Source: Apricaphanius iberus (taxonomy: Eukaryota; Chordata; Actinopteri; Cyprinodontiformes; Aphaniidae). From it: DNA of 64,000 bases. This document shows positions 1 to 10,619 of the stretch, one piece after another; the first letter of the stretch is position 1; each line of letters begins with the position of its first letter. A program made the position numbers and the translations under genes. The notes below the pieces were generated by a model that did no database searches, was not told where the DNA came from, and was given only the letters and a program-made list of their open reading frames with translations. The stretch spans positions 496,001 through 560,000 of the forward strand of contig JAPXFQ010000249.1 of the NCBI GenBank assembly GCA_028564705.1, in the 5' to 3' direction.

Positions 1-1670
1 ACTACGCTTTTCATGTTGCACAGAAATAATGTATTTATAATGTGTAGATTTCAGTTATTTATTTTTCTTTTGAGAGGCACCTAGATATGAGCTTTACCTC
101 CCCAGCCAACTGACTTGACTGTAAGAAACTCCGAAATTGTATACTTCTGTTATCAGTGAATACAAAATTTGTCAATTCAGAAACCAGTACTCTTTAACAT
201 TGAGGTTGATTCTGTGGGAATGAGACTGAGTAATTTAAAGAATCAGGAGGTGTATCAGGAAAGTGTTTAAAAAATGAGTCAGTAAAGATCAAAGGTAGTT
301 CAAAGAAAACTTATTTGTCATGTCATACTTTTCAGTTGTTTTGTTCTTGGCTTTTTCATAAATGCAGTGGCGTTCCTAGTAAAGATTGTTTTTTGCCTTT
401 GGAATAGTTTGTCAAAATGGTGAAGGAGAAAATTGACCAGGAGCCAAAATGACCAGATATAATTTAGTTGTCACAGTAAAATTACAGTTGTAGCATTTTG
501 AGTTTTATTTTCTTTTAATTATGGAACATGTTGTATTTTGAAATGTTGGAAGTGTATTAAAAATCTAAGAGTCAGGAATTGGGTTAGGGTCTGCTTTCTT
601 CAGGAAATGTACATGACAGATGCTTTGAGTTAGGAATGCCAATCATGCTAAGGTTGCTAATCATTAATAAAAGATGGAAATTCAAGTCATTTTGTTTGGT
701 GTAAAGCCTTAAAGCACAAAAATCTTGTTTTACAGTGGCTGCTCTTTCAGACATAATGAAACATTGCCTTTTCTCCAAATATAAATTATTTATGACTGCC
801 AACAGCAGGGTGGATAAAAAATATTTTGGATTGTATTTTATTATTTTTTATCAAAATAATAAAATAATCATTATCAGCAGGTCAAAGCTTGACTAAAACT
901 TTGGACTAAACATTGGTCAGATCTCTGATTTGCTAATTTATGATTTAGTTAATTTGTGGCTTGTCAAGCATTTTTTCTTAAATTGTTCGTGGTGATGCTT
1001 TAAATTGAAACACAGCTACAACAGATTTAAATTTAATGTATCCCCCATTTGTATAAATTATTTTTTTGAATTTCAATTGAATATGAAGCCATGTTTCTTA
1101 GATGTAGCTCCACGGGAGTCATTGTGGTTCCCATTGCTCCCGGGACGGCTTGACTTGTATGTAACACAAACCCTAAAGATTTTATATGAAACGTTTCCAT
1201 TTGAAGCTAGTGTCTTGCATGCATAACAAATTTCAGCGCAGTTTAAAAAAGTGCAAATCAGGAGCATTGTAACTGTTGTCAGTGAGACTCAAACTGTGTG
1301 CCATCTGTGCCAAACCTTTGATAAAGTGCTTTATAATAGATCTTTCTGTTTCTGTCAGCTCAAAGTGTGTCTGCAGGGAAAATACTGGCATTTTTAAACT
1401 GCCAAACACTTAGGCTTTAAAGCTTCATACATTTCAAATGATGTTTTTAAGAAATTGTGTTCAGCATAGAATTATGTATGTATTTAAGTTTGTTAAAAAA
1501 GGGTGATTCAGTCTTTCAACAGAATCAAAATCATTTTTTGTATTTGGATTATTTTTGGTAATCATTTAGTCCTCTTGGTTGCACTTAGTACAAAATATTT
1601 TGTTTTATTTAAGATTTGATGAATGGTGACTTAACAAATGTCTCCAGCCTGTGCATGTACCAGTTTGAGT
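1..1670. other. No gene seen
   Basis: AT-rich sequence with scattered short ORFs that show no family resemblance. It has no convincing exon, RNA gene or repeat boundary. It reads like fish intron or intergenic DNA. Confidence 0.5.
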
Positions 1671-2284
1671 CCCCGTCCACACTACTGCGTTTTCATTTAA
1701 AAACGGAGACCTTTTGCTACGTTTGCACCTCCCATCTAAACTAAAACGGCTAAAACGGAGACCCAAAATGGAGAAGTTTAGAAACGCTGCCGACCCCGTT
1801 TATCGTTTTGAAACTCCGTAGGGCGTTTTGGTGTGGACGTCTCAAAACGGAGGACTTTAGAAACAATGACACAGCAGATCACACTCGACTCTATGATTGG
1901 GTGTCATCGGTCATGGCGTATCCTTCCCTGATTCGTCAGCCACCCATCACATGACCCATCCCCGGAAGATAACATAGAAAAACAGCCTGGAGTACATTAC
2001 GTTAGAAACTGCAACATGAATAACGAATTACAAGCGTTACTGGCTTTGATGGCCAGTAACGCTTGTAATTTCTTTGGCCATTCCTCAGCTGCTAGCAATC
2101 TGTTTCCTGTTTATACCGGCGCGCGCATGCCCAGTGTTGGAGAATGGTCACGTGATCGCGTTTTCAGTCGTTTTAATGTGGATGGAGATCAAGTCTAATA
2201 CGCATGGAAAACGCTAGTGTGGACAGAGTTAGTTTTCGTTTTAACTCTCCGTTTCGAAACAAAAACCCAGTAGTGTGGACGGGG
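1671..2284. mobile_element. Inverted-repeat MITE (non-autonomous DNA transposon)
   Basis: The element starts with CCCCGTCCACACTACTG and ends with its exact reverse complement. The interior repeats AAACGGAGAC-like units near both ends. Flanks share TGAG on both sides, but no clean target duplication is visible, so the superfamily is uncertain. The interior is richer in CpG than the surroundings. A 60-aa ORF inside (2016-2198) resembles nothing I recognise. The interior also carries a perfect hairpin, listed separately. Confidence 0.8.
2026..2070. repeat. Perfect 19-bp hairpin inside the MITE
   Basis: The arms at 2026-2044 and 2052-2070 are exact reverse complements, separated by the seven bases TTTGATG. 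The structure lies in the middle of the MITE. Confidence 0.9.
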
Positions 2285-3266
2285 CCTGAGATTATCACAA
2301 TAGACAGACTTTAAGGAAAATACAGCGGTTTTATATTCACAATATTAACATACTATATTAATTTAGGGCAACAATAATATGACAGTAATTATTGTAATTT
2401 TAATTACATTCATGGAATACTTGTAGTTCTTGATATTGCAGATATTTCTATACATTTGTCTTTGCTTTAGGAGATGAAAAAGTATAAGAGTCTTCTTTAA
2501 GCGAGCTGACTGAAAGTATGCAGCAACAAGTGGAGTAGGGACAATTATGTATTACTCTGTGCTCAATTTGATTGAGTTTAAAACCCAAACTTTGTAAAGC
2601 ATTTGTATACTTTCACACAACTAACAAGTTCAGGCTTCCTCCAACTCCTTTTTCTTTTCTTCTTCTTTCTTCATTTTTGAACAAGAAAACAGCGGAGAGA
2701 ACTCTCACTTTGTGTTACTTTTACAGCACTTTTAACAGCTTCCACCACACAGACTGAGAAACCGTGCCTATTATTTTATTCACCTGAGAATATTAGGTTA
2801 AATTTAATCTTTCAGTTAATGTTCCTGAACTTTTTGTTTTCTCCTGTTACTAAACTGCATTCTGTTTTACCCCCGAGATGGTTCCTTTCTGTAAACCTGA
2901 AGGCTGCAGGTGCTCCCTTTGATTCTGAGTAGATGAGTATTAGCTGAATCGAGGTTTAATGGCCTTCAACTTATTAGTTCATTGGTCCCAGAAGCGATTT
3001 TTGGATGCGGCACATCTGTGTTGCACTGCACATAAGCACTCTGTAGTTTATTTTAAACAATTTTTTAAAATAATTTTCGAGATGTTATCGTTTTTACCAG
3101 ATTGTGTGTTTCTTTTTAGAACAGATGCAGCTGTGTTTTCAGTTTTCTCTACCCTGCCTGTTGGGCAACCCCTGAATCTCTTAGCTCTGTATACTCTACA
3201 TGGACATGGTGATCATAGCTTTTTTAATGCTGCTGCTCTCTTACTAATTTCTATATTGCACACCTA
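2285..3266. other. No gene seen
   Basis: AT-rich sequence. A 109-aa ORF at 2959-3288 is hydrophobic, low in charged residues and runs into the Tc1 end, so I treat it as chance. Confidence 0.5.
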
Positions 3267-3850
3267 CAATGGGTCAAACAGTATTTAAAGGCCACCAATT
3301 GTGCAGACTGTCCCACTTAAAAAGATGTAAGAAGTATGTAATTTTAATCTTTAAGTACAGTTCAACTGTGAGAGACAGAATATAAAAAAGATCCAATAAT
3401 TCACATTCTGTGATTCAAAAAACGATGTGTTTAATGGTACAGAAAAGGGGTATTTGGTTAATAACGAAAGATTACAGAGGTCAAACATTTCCTATGTTCA
3501 TCTGGTTTGCAGCTGGTATTTTGGCCCATTGCTGCATTCAGGTCTTCTCTAGAGTTGTGATGCTTTTAGACTGTCATTGGGCAACACAGACTTTCAACTC
3601 TTTCCACAGATTCTCTTAATGGATTGACGTCTAGAGAATGGCGAGGCCATTCCACTGCTTTTTATGTAGCCACTCCTTCAGTATGTTTGGGATCATTGTC
3701 ATGCTGGAAGATCCAGACATGTTTCATCTTCAATGCTTTCACTGATTGTAGGAGATTTTTGCTCAAAATCCCACTATACATGGTACCATTCATTCTTTCC
3801 TTAATACGGTCCAGTCGTCCTGTCCCTTTGCAGAAAAGCAGCCCCAAAAC
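3267..3850 (-). pseudogene. Tc1-like transposon, 3' half (degenerate)
   Basis: The minus strand carries the C-terminal part of a Tc1 transposase, the DDE enzyme that cuts and pastes the element. At 3662-3847 it reads NGTMYSGIL, then [14 protein letters not shown], the usual block around the second catalytic aspartate. Downstream (3600-3660) the DLNP block is decayed to LDVNP and the frame breaks. The terminal inverted repeat, with a CAACTGTGAGAGACAGAAT core, is at about 3267-3420 next to a TA. The N-terminal half is missing: the element stops at a T-run and an RTE-like LINE follows. Confidence 0.85.
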
Positions 3851-3868
3851 ATTTTTTTTTTTTTTTTC

Positions 3869-4863
3869 TGATCAGCAGCTCCAAAAGCTCCTTGGTGGCA
3901 GGGCTCCGGGGTTGGATGAGATTGGACCGGAGTTCTTCAAGGCTCTGGATGTTGTAGGGCTGTGTTGGTTAACACAGCTCTGCAATGTTGGGTGGACATT
4001 GGTGGCAGTTCCCTTGGATTGGCAGACCGGGGTGGTGGTCCCCCTCTTTAAAAAGGGGGACCATAGAGTGTGTTCCAACTATAGGGGGATCACATTTCTG
4101 AGCCTCCCTGGTAAGGTCTATTCAGGGGTTCTGGAGAGGAAGGTCTGATGGATAGTCGAACTTCGGATTCAGGAGGCACAATGTGGTTTTCGTTCTGGCT
4201 GTGGAAGACTCGACCAGCTCAACACCATCAGCATTGTCTTGAGCCGGAAAAAGGTAGCGTGCCTTCTCCGGGCTGGGAATGGGGGAGTTCAAGTATCTGG
4301 TCTTGTTCACGAATGAGGGAAAAATGGAGCGGGAGATCGATAGATGGATTGGTAAAGCAGCCGCAGTTATTCAGGCACTGTACCGGTCTGTTGTGGTGAA
4401 AAGAGAGCTGAGCCGAAAGCCGAGGCGCTCGATTTACCGGTCAATCTACGTTCCTACCCTCATCTATAGTCACAAACTCTGGTTGGTGACTAAAAGAACG
4501 AGATCAGGGATACAGCCGGCTGAAATCAGTTTCCTTTGCAGGGTGGCTGGATTCTCCCTTAGAGATAGGGTGAGAAGCTCGGTCATCCGGAGGGGGCTGA
4601 GAGTAGTGCCGCTGCTCCTCTACATCGAGAGGAGCCAGTTGAGGTGGCTTGGGCATGTGGTCAGGATGCCTCCTGGATGCCCCACGGGAAGACCTAGGAC
4701 TCGCTGGAGGTACTATGTCTCTCGGCTGGCCTGGGAACTCCTCAGGATTCTTCTCAAGGAGCTGGCCCAAGTGGCTGTGGAGAGGGAAGTCTGGGTCCCA
4801 CTGCCTAAGCTACTGCCCCCGCTACCCGACCCCGGATAAGCGGAAGAGAATGGATGGATGGAT
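3869..4863 (+). pseudogene. RTE-like non-LTR retrotransposon, 5'-truncated
   Basis: This encodes part of a LINE reverse transcriptase. The first piece (about 3897-4148) contains GAPGLDEIGPEFFKAL and then VPLFKKGD and NYRGIT, which are reverse transcriptase fingers. A stop and a deletion remove the palm with its catalytic aspartates. The second piece (4279-4839) resumes at GEFKYLVLF and runs through RSQLRWLGHVVRMPPG to a proline-rich end. The stop codon is followed by GGATAAGCGG and a short run of ATGG, a tail often seen on fish RTE-type LINEs. The GC content is far above the neighbours. Clade assignment is from the motif pattern only. Confidence 0.85.
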
Positions 4864-6000
4864 ACATTTTTAGAATTAATCCAAAAATGTTTGGACACAG
4901 TGACACATGCACAGAGTGATCCGCCCTATTTATGCCACAATGCAAGCCCTGCTGGTTTCAGAGCTCGTCACGTAAACAGCAGACCTGAACTGCATTCACT
5001 GTTCCTTCTGAAATTCTCAGCAAGATTATTGATCTCCATCAAGATTATCGATCTCCATCCTTCCCCTCTCTACTGTCATCTGCAGAAATAGATGCAACTA
5101 TATCTTGTTGTGCTGTTGGTTGCATCAATAACTTTGATAAAAACTACAAAACATGCAAGTTCTATAGAATTCCATTGACTTTCACCCCTTTTAAGGCAGA
5201 CAAAAGATTTCTTTGGTGACAGAAGAATTTGATTTTGATTTGGTTTATTTACACACATAAAATACATCTATAACAATTATATAGAGATACCAAACAATAT
5301 ATAATCTATATGCATTTTATATATATATATACAGTATAAAAGATAATATATAATATTTGTAATACAGAACGATAGTATCATGCGATGGTGTGTGACAGAA
5401 ACTTTTGTGGGTTTATTAATAATTAAATTCATTTAACAATTTACTGCCACAATACCTAAAAGAAAACTGAACCTGTGTTTTATGAACGAAAAGAAGATGA
5501 AATGTTGGGCCTTGTCTGGTATCATGGCAATGAACCTGATCTTTTTTGATGAAATAATGTTGAAAATTTGGTAGACTTTTACCATGAATTACTTTTATAG
5601 AGAATGTAAGTCATAAATGTTTAGAAATTTTAATTTTGAAAAAAGTTGGGCACTAAGTGCATCATAAGCAGAATAAGAAGCGATAGGAATGAGCAGATTA
5701 TTAAAAATGCAGTGATCACTTCATATCAGGTAAGCCTCCTTGGCTAACAAACAAGCTAAAAATGCTAACCAACAAAGCAGCTGGAATATATAACCGTAAA
5801 TTATAACAATGGCAAACAAAGCTTATATAAAGGGATGGTATTGCATCATTTGTGCCCGAATCTGCTGTGTTGATGAACAAATAATTCATTTGTTGTTCAA
5901 AAAAAGCTGTCGTCTTTTACATTTAGACATAGTCATATTCAGGAATGTGGATTCATTGTGATAAATCACAATTAATTCACTATCCTGTGATTAATTTGAT
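4864..6000. other. No gene seen; hAT-like right end near 6024
   Basis: AT-rich DNA without coding signal. From about 5925 to 6024 the sequence reads AGTCATATTCAGGAATGTG, then TGATTAATT-like units, and ends GTGACAGCCCTA. This is a typical right end of a hAT-type element whose left end I cannot find. A related stretch lies at 47806-47905. Confidence 0.4.
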
Positions 6001-6025
6001 TTAAAAAATGTGTGACAGCCCTAAT

Positions 6026-6396
6026 AGTAACATTTTGTACTGTGGTCCTAACTCTCTTCAGATCATTGATTTTTCACACTGACCAGGCTGTTTCCTTACC
6101 ACCAAGCTGCTTGGCTATTTAAGATGAGATCATCCCAGCCTTGTGCAGATGCACAATCTTGTTCCCGGTGTCTTTAGATGGCTCTGGTGGAGGTTGAAGC
6201 TTGACTGTTTGAAGGTGTGGACAGGTGTCTTTTATACACATAACGACTATTAAAAGGTGCCATTAATACAGGTAATGAGTGGAGGATAAAGAGCTTCTTA
6301 AAGAAGAGTTCTGTGATGGCCAGAATTCTCGCTTGCTAAATACTTATTTTCTGAACTATTATACAAATAAATTACCATTGTCAAGTTAACATGTAG
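6026..6396 (-). pseudogene. Tc1-like transposon remnant, 5' part
   Basis: The minus strand reads the 5' end of a Tc1 element. The stretch CACCAAGCTGCTTGGCTATT and the CCCAGCCTTGTGCAG block correspond to the N-terminal helix-turn-helix of the transposase. After it comes the untranslated leader with GGACAGGTGTCTTTTATAC. It has many stops and indels and no full terminal repeat. It sits directly beside a second, separate Tc1 remnant in the same orientation. Confidence 0.7.
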
Positions 6397-7715
6397 AGGG
6401 TGAGATCTTGCATGGAGCTCCAGGTCAAAGAGGATCGTCATTGATCTTGTTTTTATTCCATTTTCTAATTCTAGCTCCAACAGTAAGTCTCACCAGAATA
6501 CTTGCCTATGGTGGATGGGTTAATCCAAGTCTTGTGCAGGTGTACAATCTTGTCTCTGATGTCCCTAGTTGGCTGTCTGGTCCTGACCAAGGTGTAGATT
6601 GGAGTACAAATAAGTTAATACAAATGCCATTAGTTAGGGGTGCAACGGTACAGGTAGCCCACGGTACGGTCCGTACCTCGGTACTTAGGCCGCGGTCCAC
6701 AGTACAGTTCGGTACATGTTTTGTGCAGAAAGAGACTGCTTTTTTTAGTCCCAAAACATATATTTTATTTTTTTGGGAACAAAAAACAGAATGTCACAGT
6801 TAGCTTAACCCACCCACACCTGTAACTGTGGATGGGTGAAAAACGTGAGAATATAAACGAGCTGTACGTCTCTCTGGGATTATGGTTCACACACAGGGCC
6901 GCAGTAACAGAATGTTTTCTGTATTTTACCGGTTCTTTAAACGAGAGCGCATCTGACCACACTGACACAGGTGGCGGATAAATATTCTTCGTGTGCCCGC
7001 TGCTCAAAGGGCATTTGTGTGTGCATCAATGAATGGAGCGCAGCACATCTCCTCTTTGATTCGCGCTCCGGCGCACCGCAAAGACGAGATGAACACAGTG
7101 CAACCCGGCGCCCCTGAATGCTGGATCCCGTCCGGGCAGAAAGCGCTCAAGTCGGGATAAATTTGAGCAGCGCGTCACACCAGGGCTGATTTCCGAAAAA
7201 AGCGCAACCAACCCGTGTACATTTTTTTGCACCTCACGGTGCTCCGTGATGCGCGCATTGTGGAGAGGAGGTCGTGTCTCTATGCCAACCAGCTGTTGGA
7301 GCAAAGAACAGCGAGCTGGTTGTTGCACCTGTGTCTGGGCGCGCGTGCAGTTTGGTAACGTCGGGCCGACGGTAATTAATTACTAGCACAAAATCAATGG
7401 CAGTAACGAAGTTCCGCGGTACAGGAGGACGGATTGTCCCGTGCAGGGCGTACCGAACGGTCCGGTATTTTACCCTGTCCCGTTGCATCCCTACCATTAG
7501 TACAGATAACAAGTGGATAGAAGTTGCAATATCAGTGAGGGCCAGAATTCTTGCGTGTTTGTTGGTGGACAATAATTATTTTCTTCACCATTATTCAAAG
7601 AATTTACTTAAAAATTATGCAATTTGATTTCTTTGATTTTTGTATTTATTTATTTTGTTTACATTCTGTCTCTCACAGTTAAACTGTACCTATGATTAAA
7701 ATTACAGAGCTCATC
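6397..7715 (-). pseudogene. Second Tc1-like remnant, split by a hAT element
   Basis: This begins with AGATCTTGCATGGAGCTCC, the antisense of the transposase N-terminal region, and repeats the CTTGTGCAGGTGTACAATC block seen about 400 bp upstream. Hence it is a second copy, not a continuation. It continues through the leader, is interrupted at 6635-7493 by a hAT element, and ends in the terminal repeat (ACATTCTGTCTCTCACAGTT, about 7660-7710). The outer part of that repeat is missing where the L1 begins. Confidence 0.7.
6635..7493. mobile_element. Non-autonomous hAT element
   Basis: The left end is TAGGGGTGCAACGGTAC and the right end is CCCGTTGCATCCCTA, an imperfect inverted repeat of hAT type. 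The 8-bp target duplication CCATTAGT is perfect (6627-6634 and 7494-7501). The interior is GC- and CpG-rich and has no recognisable transposase. It interrupts a Tc1 remnant, so it is younger than that copy. Confidence 0.92.
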
Positions 7716-9192
7716 AAAGAGCTGAAGCAGAGTTAGAAGAAAGAAAGTAATGAAAAACATGTTAAAATCCCAAAAAGGATGTGGAACTTATTCTGGGATA
7801 CGTTAAAGGGGAAGCGTAGGACTGATATATGGACAAAGTCGGTATTATAAACAGTTTGGATCCATATGAAACACCTAATAAAGCATTGAGCAGCAACAAT
7901 GAGTTGTTTCCGCAGTTGTGCATCGCTGACATTTTTTAGGCTACCTTCTTTGTGGTGTGATCGCTTACACTTCAGAACAGTTCTGAAGCTACTAGTATAG
8001 AAGTCTCATGTCCTATTTTTGAGCACATAATAATCTAAACAAAGGTAAACTAAGCTTCGCTTCAATAGTAACCTGTAGCGCTGACAAAATTCACACATGC
8101 TTTTAATAATGTGTTACAAAAGTGCTTAAATATTATATGCTACTGTTGTATGTATAAATGTTATTTATCTACCATGAGGCAAGAGGTGTGGCGGCCGGCC
8201 TGTCAAAAATGATGTGTCTCTCATATTCCAATCTGGATGAGAGGTATACTTTTTTATTTGCTTGTTTTCCTTGTAAAAATCTAAATTGTCTTCCATAGAA
8301 TAAGTGTAGCAGAAGTTGTGTTTTACTGCATCTGTATTAGCCTACTGGTGGGAGCCTATGTATGTTTTGGTTTGCATGCCGTGATTGAAGGAAAGAAACC
8401 ATCAATAACAAAAATCTTATACAATCTGTAACAAAATGAAAAAGCAGAAAACACACTCTAATCGACACTGGGATACTCCGGAAGCTTATGTTTGGCTGTC
8501 TACAGCTGAGATCCAATCGAGCTGACACGCTTAATTTCGGATAGTCCGTTGTAATGCCTCCAAACAGGAAAACTGTGAAATTTTTGCCCGTTTTCAATCC
8601 TTTTCCCTGGTGATCATGAATAATAGATTAAATTAAGCTGCAAGCTGGAGAGTGAATTGGTTTGCAAACCGTGTGCTGTTGTTGTAATGACCAGAGTGGG
8701 AGCTGCATCAGGTGATGACGACATAATTCCAGGCCCTATTGGGATAAAATGGCTCTAAGGAAAACCCTACACTGCATTTTATATTAGTATAGAATTTGTT
8801 TTGTAAGATCTTTTTTTTTTCGCCTTCCCATAGTTAATCTTCACAGTTAATTACCTCAACATCTGCTTTTATATTTACAGCAATAAGAATTAGGCATTTT
8901 GTTAAAAAGCATTCAATAAAACCAGCAAAAGCTTTTATCCTCTAAGATATTTTTCTAGTTTTTTGTATAAAAGCAAACTCCTGTGCCTGTGGAGGTGCTC
9001 TGTTTAGTGCTCAACATTATGTATGGAGCAACCCCCATCCTTCTTACTGGGGTAAGCCATAAAATGATGGGAATTCTGAATCGTTGTCACAGAATATATT
9101 ATTTTGAATGTGAATGTATTCCTGTAGGAAGCCTGGTTTTGCACCAAATGTTGCATTTTTAATAAGGTAAAACTGGAATGCTAGAATTCTAG

Positions 9193-9480
9193 ATGAAAAG
9201 AATGTTCATTTACCATACTTTTGACCACATCCCAGTCTGTGAGGACGAAGGAAGGAAGAAGGAAGATCAGCTACCCCTGCGCCGTATCATAGTTCGTTTT
9301 TCTCTACGGGCACACTTTGACCAAGTCTGGTCGCATGCTAAAACCTCTCAGGTCCTCAAGCAGAAAAACATCAAAATATTGGATGACTTAACCCAGCAGG
9401 TGAAGGATGCGAGAGCGTAGCTTTGTCCGCTGGTAGAGCAGGCAGAACAAGAAAACCGGCTTCAGCGGTCCCTTTGCTAT
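9193..9480 (+). pseudogene. L1 ORF1-like fragment
   Basis: The 75-aa ORF reads RRIIVRFSLRAHFDQVW, then SQVLKQKNIKILDDLTQQV. This resembles the RNA-binding domain of L1 ORF1 proteins (RPVIVRF followed by a kinase-like KILxxFxxx stretch). It stops at 9418. The downstream continuation LCPLVEQAEQENRLQ is in frame after the stop. No upstream coiled coil is intact. The assignment rests on position ahead of ORF2 and on motif likeness. Confidence 0.5.
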
Positions 9481-9726
9481 CATTACTAGTAAGAAGTTCT
9501 CTGCTGAGAATCTGCCTGAATAGATCAACCTGGAAGAATAATGTTTAATGCTAATGTATGGAAGCTATTTAATAAGCTGTGTATGTTATTATGCTATACA
9601 GTTTAGATGGGTCTGTAGCCGAATTTTATTTAATTTAACGGACCAGAGTTTGTTTAGAATGCTGGTAACCACACATCTTAAAAACTTCTGCTACGTGTCT
9701 CTCTCAATTCTTCTCTGTTCACATCC

Positions 9727-10163
9727 GTGGCTCACCTCCCAGCCTTGACAACGCCTTGTCATCTTGCTCTGGCTGCAAGGGATGCATTTATAATGTCTCG
9801 AGCTAGATGGTTGGAATATGGAGAAAAAAACTCATCCTTCTTTTTTAATCTGGAGGAAAAAAAACGTGGAGAGGCAAGAAAAATATCTGCTTTATATATT
9901 GATAACAATCTCTCTGAAAATGAAAATGAAATTTCTTCTTTTATCTCTGACTTTTAGCAGAAGTTATACACTTCGTGATTTGACCCTCAGGCGTGTCAGG
10001 GATAGTTTCCCCATTCATTCCTAAGATTTCCAGGGAGAGTTATGAGCTTTGTGAAAGTCTATTTATACTTGAAAAACTGCAGAAGACTATTGCAAAAATG
10101 TCATCTAATAAAAGCCTTTTTGGGAACTTTTTGGGACGACTTAAAACATATGTTGTTAGAAGG
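9727..10163 (+). pseudogene. L1 ORF2, endonuclease-RT linker and start of RT
   Basis: The sequence reads SRARWLEYGEKNSSFFFNLEEKK, the conserved block between endonuclease and reverse transcriptase in L1 ORF2. Then comes LEKLQKTIAKMSSNKS and, after a shift, FWDDLKHMLLEG. Frameshifts occur near 9955 and 10110. The reading breaks off where the hAT-derived segment starts. Confidence 0.75.
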
Positions 10164-10619
10164 CAGCGAAAGAGAAGGAGGAGGGCGAAAGTGTTTTTTT
10201 AACTGACTCAGATGAACTACAATTGGTCACCAAAAAAGGTGCAACTTCCGTGGTGTGGAACTGGTTTGGTTTTCGCCCATCAGATACTCAGCAAACGACA
10301 ATTTTTTGCAGAACATGCAAGCGGACCGTCGTAGCGAAGGGAGGAAACACGACAATCTTGTTTCATCATTTGAAGCAAAAGCACTTGTCGGAGTACAACA
10401 AAGCTGTTAAAGCACGTGAGTCCACTTCATCTAGCCTGGTGGTGAGACCAAAGAAGCCAGCTCAGCAAACAATCAGCGTAGCTTTAAATAGCTGCACACC
10501 TTATGATAAATGTAGCAAACGCTGGAGGGAACTAACTAATTCAATTATCAATAAATAGCTGCACACCTTATGATAAATGTAGCAAACGCTGGAGGGAACT
10601 AACTAATTCAATTATCAAT
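10164..10619 (+). pseudogene. hAT transposase N-terminal fragment (BED zinc finger)
   Basis: The frame from about 10200 to 10558 encodes a BED-type zinc finger typical of hAT (ZBED-like) transposases. It has VVWNWFGF, then Cys29-x2-Cys32 and His49-x4-His54 (numbered from the ATG at 10223), with HHLKQKH at the end. A basic, proline-containing linker follows, ending PYDKCSKRWRELTNSI. The rest of the transposase, including the catalytic domain and dimerisation tail, is absent. The frame stops at 10556. The segment replaces roughly the L1 stretch between FWDDLKHML and NWRPITLLN. No hAT terminal repeats flank it. Confidence 0.8.
10486..10619. repeat. Exact 67-bp tandem duplication
   Basis: The unit beginning AAATAGCTGCACACC occurs twice back to back (10486-10552 and 10553-10619). 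It copies the 3' end of the hAT fragment and supplies its stop codon. The second unit directly abuts resumed L1 sequence. Confidence 0.92.

Noticed and set aside
2959..3288. 109-aa hydrophobic ORF
   Set aside because: No domain, no promoter or splice context, and it overlaps the end of a Tc1 element.
3624..4148. 174-aa ORF as a gene
   Set aside because: It is a fusion of antisense Tc1 sequence with a LINE fragment, ended by a decay stop.
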